From Castellaniella sp. (GTDB lineage: Bacteria > Pseudomonadota > Gammaproteobacteria > Burkholderiales > Burkholderiaceae_B), in assembly GCF_004321985.1 (NCBI RefSeq), contig NZ_SCQN01000010.1, positions 1-64,000 on the forward strand: DNA of 64,000 nt, in the 5' to 3' direction. This document shows positions 59,354-64,000 of the stretch, in pieces; the stretch's first letter is position 1; each line of letters begins with the position of its first letter. The notes below the pieces were generated by a model. That model was not told where the DNA came from. It did no database searches and saw nothing but the letters and a program-made list of their open reading frames with translations. The position numbers and the translations under genes were made by a program.

Positions 59354-59554
59354 TCAGGCCGGCTGTACATCGTAGCCCTCGTCGGCAATCGCCGCCTGCA
59401 AAACGGCGGCTTTCGCCGGGGCTTCGATGCTGACGCGGTGAGCCGTCAGGTCCGCTGCAACTACCGCCCCCGGTGAGACGGCCTGCACGGCCTTGGTGAT
59501 GGTCTGCACGCAGTGGTTGCAGGTCATGTCGGACACGATGAATTCGGTTTTCAT
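59354..59554 (-). CDS. copZ: CopZ-like heavy-metal-associated domain protein
   Basis: Small cytosolic copper chaperone of 66 residues with one HMA domain. The metal-binding motif MTCNHC provides Cys12 and Cys15. It starts 147 bases from copA on the opposite strand and is followed 12 bases later by the flavoprotein. The start at 59554 is set by homology. It likely passes Cu(I) to CopA. Confidence 0.92.
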   Translation of the reverse strand: MKTEFIVSDMTCNHCVQTITKAVQAVSPGAVVAADLTAHRVSIEAPAKAAVLQAAIADEGYDVQPA

Positions 59555-59639
59555 GGGTATAACCTTTTGAAGGGAAACGTCTTGAATGTTAAACCTTGAC
59601 CCAGCGGGAGACTCAAGCATCAGTTTGGCAAAGTGACCG

Positions 59640-59662
59640 CTTGACCTTACCATATGGTCAAG
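59640..59662. promoter_or_regulatory. Putative CueR-type dyad between copZ and copA
   Basis: CTTGACC (59640-59646) and GGTCAAG (59656-59662) form a perfect seven-base inverted repeat. Each strand contains TTGACC that could be a -35 box for the gene reading away, as in MerR-family copper promoters where the dyad fills a long spacer. The inner ACCTTACC half resembles CueR half-sites. Matching -10 boxes are weak, so the exact promoters are not fixed. Confidence 0.5.
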
Positions 59663-59701
59663 CCTGATCCTCTAATCATCGTCAGGAACAGGAATCTGTC
59701 C

Positions 59702-61969
59702 ATGTCCGCTTTACCATCTCTCTCAACCCTCGATCTGGACGTCGAAGGCATGACGTGTGCGTCGTGCGTCCGCCGCGTCGAAACAGCGCTGGCGAAAGTC
59801 CCTGGAGTCGCCCAGGCCAGTGTCAACCTGGCGACGCGCAGCGCCCACGTGACGCTGACGGCGGACGGCACCGACCACCAGGCCCTGATAGAAGCTGTCC
59901 GGAAACGCGGGTACGAGGCCCAGATACGCACACCTCAGGACACGGTACACCTCGCTGGCGATGATGAATACCGAGCTGCCGGCCGGCGCTTTGCACTGGC
60001 TCTTTTGCTGACGTTGCCTGTTTTCCTGGTCGAAATGGGGGGTCACCTGATCCCGCTCCTGCACCATGGGATTCTGTCACTGGTGGACAGCCGTGCACTG
60101 GGCTGGCTGGAGTTCGTGCTGGCCACAGCGACCCTGGCCGGGCCGGGCCGCGAATTCTTCACCCGAGGCTTCAAGGCGCTCCGGCACCTGGGACCGGACA
60201 TGAACACACTGGTGGCGCTGGGGGCCGGCAGCGCCTGGCTGTACTCGACACTGGTGCTACTCGCCCCCACCCTGTTTCCCGCCGAATCCCGCCACCTGTA
60301 CTTCGAGGCTGCCGCAGTCGTGGCGACCCTGATCCTGCTGGGCCGCTGGCTGGAAGCACGAGCCAGAGGGCAGGCCGGAACGGCCATCCGCCATCTGCTT
60401 GACCTGCAGCCGCGCACCGCGTGGGTGCGCCGCGAGGGCGACTGGTCGGAGCAACCCATCGCAGCGCTCGCCGTCGGCGATGAACTGAGAGTACGACCGG
60501 GCGAGAAGGTTCCGGTGGACGGCGCCGTCACCGAAGGGGAATCGTGGGTGGACGAGTCCATGATCACTGGCGAACCCATGCCGGTGACCTGCCGCCCGGG
60601 GGATCGCCTGATCGGCGGCACGCTGAACACGCACGGCAGCCTGATCATGCGCGCAACCCAGGTCGGCGCCAATACCGTGTTGGCGAGCATCATCCGCATG
60701 GTGGAACAGGCCCAAAGTGCGAAGCTGCCGATTCAGCAGCTGGTGGACCGGGTCACAGGCTGGTTCGTGCCGGCCGTCATGGCGCTGGCGATACTGGCCT
60801 TTCTGGGCTGGGCGTTCTGGGGGCCCGAGCCCTGGTTGACGCACGCGCTGGTCGCCGGCGTGGCCGTTCTCATCATCGCCTGCCCCTGCGCCATGGGCCT
60901 CGCTACTCCGATCTCGATCATGGTGGCGACGGGACGGGCAGCGGGACTGGGCATCATCTTCCGCCAGGGCGACGCGCTCCAGCGCCTGCGCGGTGTCCGG
61001 GTGATTGCATTCGACAAGACCGGCACACTGACCCGGGGACGCCCGGCACTCAGCGACGCCCTGCCCCTGGATGGTTCAACCCGTTCGGCACTGCTGGCGG
61101 CGGTTGCTTCGGTGCAGAGTGCCTCCGAGCACCCCATTGCGCGAGCCATACTGGACGCCGCGGACGCTGAGCACCTGCCCTTGACGCCGGTCGAAGCCTT
61201 CACAGCGCTCACTGGCGCCGGCGTACAGGGCCGCGTCGACGGCCACGCGTGGCTGCTGGGCAACGAAGCGCTGATGATTGACCACGGGATACCCGTCGAC
61301 GACCCGGCGCTCGCCCGGATGCGGGATCTGGCAGGCCAGGGCAAAACGGTTTTCCTGGCAGCCCGGGACGGCCGGCTTGCCGGCATCCTGGCCGTGGCCG
61401 ACACATTGCGGCCCAGCGCCCGCCAGGCCGTCTCCAGACTGCATGCCCTGGGATTGAAGACGGCTCTGATCACAGGCGACCACGAGGCCACGGCCCACGC
61501 AGTCGCTGATGAACTGGGCATCGACGTCGTGCACGCCCGGACCCTCCCGGCCCATAAGGCGGCCATTCTGCAGTCCCTGCAGCGTGAGGTCGGGCCGCTT
61601 GCCTTCGTCGGAGACGGAATCAACGACGCACCCGCGCTGGCGACCGCCGACGTGGGCATCGCAGTCGGACAAGGAACGGACGTTGCCATCGAATCGGCTG
61701 ATGTGGTGCTGATGAACGAGGATCTGAACTCGGTGGCGCGCACGGTAGCGTTGTCCCGGCTGACCCTGCGCAACATCGCCCAGAACTTGTTCTGGGCCTT
61801 CGCCTACAACGCTGCGCTGATCCCGGTGGCTGCCGGCGTGTTCTACCCCTGGACGGGCCTGCAGCTTTCACCCATGCTGGGTGCGGGCGCCATGGCGCTG
61901 TCCAGCGTCTTTGTCGTCACCAACGCGCTGCGGCTGAAATGGTTGCGACTGGAGGGCACCCATGCCTGA
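59702..61969 (+). CDS. copA: Copper-exporting P1B-type ATPase
   Basis: Inner-membrane Cu(I) efflux pump of 755 residues. One N-terminal HMA domain (MTCASC, Cys19 and Cys22), eight predicted helices, the transport motif CPC at 394-396, phosphorylation site Asp438 in DKTGTLT, the HP motif in SEHPIA and GDGIND. The start at 59702 is set by homology. It overlaps cueR by eight bases, so pump and sensor are made together. Confidence 0.96.
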   Translation: MSALPSLSTLDLDVEGMTCASCVRRVETALAKVPGVAQASVNLATRSAHVTLTADGTDHQALIEAVRKRGYEAQIRTPQDTVHLAGDDEYRAAGRRFALALLLTLPVFLVEMGGHLIPLLHHGILSLVDSRALGWLEFVLATATLAGPGREFFTRGFKALRHLGPDMNTLVALGAGSAWLYSTLVLLAPTLFPAESRHLYFEAAAVVATLILLGRWLEARARGQAGTAIRHLLDLQPRTAWVRREGDWSEQPIAALAVGDELRVRPGEKVPVDGAVTEGESWVDESMITGEPMPVTCRPGDRLIGGTLNTHGSLIMRATQVGANTVLASIIRMVEQAQSAKLPIQQLVDRVTGWFVPAVMALAILAFLGWAFWGPEPWLTHALVAGVAVLIIACPCAMGLATPISIMVATGRAAGLGIIFRQGDALQRLRGVRVIAFDKTGTLTRGRPALSDALPLDGSTRSALLAAVASVQSASEHPIARAILDAADAEHLPLTPVEAFTALTGAGVQGRVDGHAWLLGNEALMIDHGIPVDDPALARMRDLAGQGKTVFLAARDGRLAGILAVADTLRPSARQAVSRLHALGLKTALITGDHEATAHAVADELGIDVVHARTLPAHKAAILQSLQREVGPLAFVGDGINDAPALATADVGIAVGQGTDVAIESADVVLMNEDLNSVARTVALSRLTLRNIAQNLFWAFAYNAALIPVAAGVFYPWTGLQLSPMLGAGAMALSSVFVVTNALRLKWLRLEGTHA

Positions 61970-62480
61970 GAATCTGACTTCATACAGTGCAATTCCATCC
62001 GATGCCCCGCACCGACCGGCACCAGTAGCGCTGGCCACCTCCCGCCTGCTGAATATCGGCGAGGCGTCCGCCCGCACCGGCCTGAGTCCCAAAATGATCC
62101 GCTACTACGAGCAGCAGGGTCTGTTCGAACCGCACGCCCGCAGCACGGCCGGCTACCGTCAATACGACGGCCAGGACATCCACTCGCTGAATTTCATCCA
62201 CAGCGCGCGGGCGCTGGGATTTTCGCTGAAGCAGATCGCGGAATTGACGAGCCTGTGGCGGGACCGGAGCCGCGCCAGCGCTGAAGTGAAGCGGCTGGCG
62301 ATGGCGCACATCAACGAGTTGGAAGACAAGGCGGCCACGCTGAAGCGCATGGCGGCGACATTACGCGACTTGGCGCGCCACTGCCACGGAGACGAACGGC
62401 CGGAATGCCCCATCCTGGATGGAATCGCCGATCAGTCACCTAAGGGCGCAGCGTGCCATTCCGAGGCGAATTCCCGGTAA
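61962..62480 (+). CDS. cueR: CueR-type MerR-family copper regulator
   Basis: Dimeric Cu(I)-sensing activator of 172 residues. The winged helix starts at about residue 30 ([22 protein letters not shown]), and the metal loop holds Cys141 and Cys149 in [12 protein letters not shown]. It has about 28 extra N-terminal residues and about 20 after the metal loop compared with E. coli CueR. The tail overlaps the convergent nitroreductase gene by 49 bases. Probably activates copA and copZ through the dyad at 59640-59662. Confidence 0.93.
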   Translation: MPENLTSYSAIPSDAPHRPAPVALATSRLLNIGEASARTGLSPKMIRYYEQQGLFEPHARSTAGYRQYDGQDIHSLNFIHSARALGFSLKQIAELTSLWRDRSRASAEVKRLAMAHINELEDKAATLKRMAATLRDLARHCHGDERPECPILDGIADQSPKGAACHSEANSR

Positions 62481-63013
62481 TCAGGACGTGTCTTTTCCGG
62501 CAGCGGATCGATCGGTGTGCCGATCGACAGATAGCCCATGAAGCGGGTGTCCAGCGCATCGAAGCCCAGCGCCTCACCCACACCGTCCAGATACGTCCCC
62601 ATGCCGGTGCTCCAGAACCCGCAATATCCCAGCGAGTGGCAGGCATTCAGCATGTTCATCACGGCCGCCCCTACCGAGAGCAGGCTCTCTTGTTCGGGGA
62701 TACGCCCACGCGGATCGGGAGCGCAAGCGATGGCAATGATGACGGGCACTCGCGCAAGCCATTTGCGCGCGTTCTGGATCTTGGGCTCGGGCAGCGGTGA
62801 GCCCGCATCCAGGCCGGCCCGGATACCGATCTCGATCAACGCCGGAACATCAGCCCCTTGGACGATCTTGAAGCGCCAAGGACGCACGCAGCCGTGATCG
62901 GGGGCACAGACGGCCGCCTGCAGGATCAGTGCGAGTTCATTCTGATCGGGGCCCGGAGCCTGGACGAACTTGGCGGAGCGTCGGGTATACAGAGTCTGCA
63001 GAAAATCATTCAT
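62432..63013 (-). CDS. Nitroreductase-family flavoprotein (YdjA-like)
   Basis: FMN-dependent oxidoreductase of 193 residues. RRSAKFVQ at the N-terminus and the APDHGCVRPWRF segment are typical of the YdjA branch, and the GYCGFWSTG stretch follows in the C-terminal half. Physiological substrate is unknown. Its 3' end overlaps cueR by 49 bases in antisense. It starts 16 bases after pdxJ, so may be co-transcribed. Confidence 0.88.
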   Translation of the reverse strand: MNDFLQTLYTRRSAKFVQAPGPDQNELALILQAAVCAPDHGCVRPWRFKIVQGADVPALIEIGIRAGLDAGSPLPEPKIQNARKWLARVPVIIAIACAPDPRGRIPEQESLLSVGAAVMNMLNACHSLGYCGFWSTGMGTYLDGVGEALGFDALDTRFMGYLSIGTPIDPLPEKTRPDYREFASEWHAAPLGD

Positions 63014-63029
63014 GAGGTCGTTCCCGGAA

Positions 63030-63752
63030 TCAGCGGGCTGCTTGGACGATCAGCGCTTTCATGCGGCGGATGGCGAGCTCCCAGCCGTCGAACAAAGCCT
63101 GCGCGACGATCGCATGGCCAATGTTGAGTTCGGCAATCCCCGGCAATGCCGCGATGATCTGAACGTTGTCGTAATGCAGTCCGTGGCCCGCATTAACGCG
63201 CAGCCCGTGGCCCACGCCCTGGGCGATGGCTGCGCGCAAACGCTGCAATTCCGCCGCCTGGGCGGCCGCATCCGGCGCGTTGGCAAAGGCGCCCGTGTGC
63301 AGCTCGATGTTCTCGGCGCCAGTCCGCACGGCCGCCTCGATCTGAGCGGCCTCCGGATCAATGAACAGGGATACATGGATGCCCGCATCCTGCAGGCGCG
63401 CCACGGCCTCGTGCACCTGGTCATAGTGGCCAGCCACGTCCAGGCCGCCCTCGGTCGTCAGTTCCTGACGCTTTTCCGGCACCAGGCAGACGTCCTGAGG
63501 CCGGATGTCGCAGGCGATGGCCAGCATCTCGGGCGTAATGGCGCATTCCAGATTCATCCGGGTGTGCAATGCCGGCCGGATGGCCCGTACGTCGGCGTCC
63601 TGAATGTGCCGCCGGTCCTCCCGCAAATGCAGGGTAATCAGGTCGGCGCCCGCGTCCTCGGCCCGCAAGGCGGCTTGCAATGGATCGGGATAGACCGTCA
63701 GCCGCTGCTGCCGCAGCGTGGCCACGTGATCGATATTGACGCCCAGTTCCAT
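63030..63752 (-). CDS. pdxJ: Pyridoxine 5'-phosphate synthase
   Basis: Condenses 1-deoxy-D-xylulose 5-phosphate with aminoacetone phosphate to pyridoxine 5'-phosphate. 240 residues, the normal length. [14 protein letters not shown] at the N-terminus, TEGGLDVAG and [10 protein letters not shown] are conserved. It starts one base after the efflux gene stop, an unusual neighbour; pdxJ more often follows recO. Shares the substrate DXP with dxr and thiG. Confidence 0.96.
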   Translation of the reverse strand: MELGVNIDHVATLRQQRLTVYPDPLQAALRAEDAGADLITLHLREDRRHIQDADVRAIRPALHTRMNLECAITPEMLAIACDIRPQDVCLVPEKRQELTTEGGLDVAGHYDQVHEAVARLQDAGIHVSLFIDPEAAQIEAAVRTGAENIELHTGAFANAPDAAAQAAELQRLRAAIAQGVGHGLRVNAGHGLHYDNVQIIAALPGIAELNIGHAIVAQALFDGWELAIRRMKALIVQAAR

Positions 63753-63753
63753 C

Positions 63754-64000
63754 TCAACTCTCGTCCTTTGGTTGCTTCACGTCCTGTGGATCCCAGCCGC
63801 CGCCCAGCGCCTTGTAGAGTTCGACACGATTGGCCAGGGCATTCGCCCCCACCTGGATGAACTGCTGCTGGATGCCGTACAGCGTAACCTGGGCGGTCTG
63901 GATCTGCAGAAAGCTGTCCACACCCGTCTCATACCGGACCTGGGAAAGCTTCAGTGAGCGCAAGGCCGTGTCCTCGGTGCTGCGAAGCGCATCGAGCTGG
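63754..64000 (-). CDS. TolC/NodT-family outer-membrane efflux protein (C-terminal part)
   Basis: Only the last 81 residues are in the window; the frame stays open to the edge at 64000. The segment [19 protein letters not shown] followed by [16 protein letters not shown] and [11 protein letters not shown] is the typical end of NodT-type outer-membrane factors of RND efflux systems. The inner-membrane and adaptor genes would lie beyond the window. One base before pdxJ. Confidence 0.85.
   Translation of the reverse strand, partial: QLDALRSTEDTALRSLKLSQVRYETGVDSFLQIQTAQVTLYGIQQQFIQVGANALANRVELYKALGGGWDPQDVKQPKDES

Overview
The window is 64 kb of a GC-rich genome densely packed with housekeeping genes. 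The gene orders (lpxD-fabZ-lpxA-lpxB-rnhB, bamA-rseP-dxr-cdsA-uppS-frr-pyrH-tsf-rpsB with map-glnD divergent, folC-SPOR-cvpA-purF, and a pyruvate dehydrogenase operon whose E3 carries its own lipoyl domain) point to a betaproteobacterium of the Burkholderiales, most likely Alcaligenaceae (Bordetella/Achromobacter/Castellaniella-like). This is inferred from gene order and protein sequence only. I saw no tRNA, rRNA, CRISPR array, insertion sequence or prophage, and no gene-free stretch longer than about 300 bases.

Layout. 1-3.6 kb: an orphan MotA/MotB-like proton-channel pair preceded by a 35-codon leader ORF, with the motB-like gene frameshifted; then acylphosphatase and a DUF3298 lipoprotein. 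3.6-8.0 kb (minus): mltG-tmk-holB-tatD-ankyrin protein. 8.1-9.2 kb: a YeiH-type exporter. 9.4-12.4 kb (plus): thiO-thiS-thiG-ygfZ. 12.5-15.7 kb (minus): three valine/isobutyrate catabolism genes. 15.9-17.9 kb: rnfH-ratA divergent from smpB, then an O6-alkylguanine repair protein. 18-21.3 kb: ppsA divergent from its regulator ppsR. 21.4-36.9 kb (minus): the envelope, lipid A, isoprenoid and translation cluster. 37.0-41.0 kb (plus): map-glnD-dsbB. 41.1-45.4 kb (minus): folC-SPOR-cvpA-purF. 45.5-51.7 kb (minus): aceE-aceF-lpdA. 52.0-57.9 kb (plus): a FixL/FixJ-like two-component pair, folD, prlC and a SCO1 protein. 57.9-62.5 kb: a copper module. 62.4-64.0 kb (minus): a nitroreductase, pdxJ and the end of an outer-membrane efflux protein.

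How the genes work together. The 21-37 kb block builds the outer membrane: isoprenoid carrier and phospholipid precursors (dxr, uppS, cdsA), lipid A (lpxD, lpxA, lpxB, with fabZ), outer-membrane protein assembly (bamA, skp) and envelope stress proteolysis (rseP), next to translation genes (rpsB, tsf, frr) and pyrH. Almost every junction in lpxD-fabZ-lpxA-lpxB-rnhB-trmH overlaps, which suggests translational coupling. The pyruvate dehydrogenase operon faces a two-component system across a 240-bp divergent region holding a short palindrome. In the copper module a CopZ-like chaperone and a mercuric-reductase-like flavoprotein are transcribed away from a CopA ATPase and CueR regulator, across a 147-bp region with a CueR-like dyad.

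Most of the window is ordinary core genome. The parts that merit a second look are the orphan MotAB-like locus (leader ORF, palindrome, GC-run frameshift), the split HMA-plus-flavoprotein operon in the copper module, the CueR tail that overlaps an opposing gene, the near-identical lipoyl-domain DNA repeats across aceF and lpdA, and ygfZ sitting in a thiazole operon.
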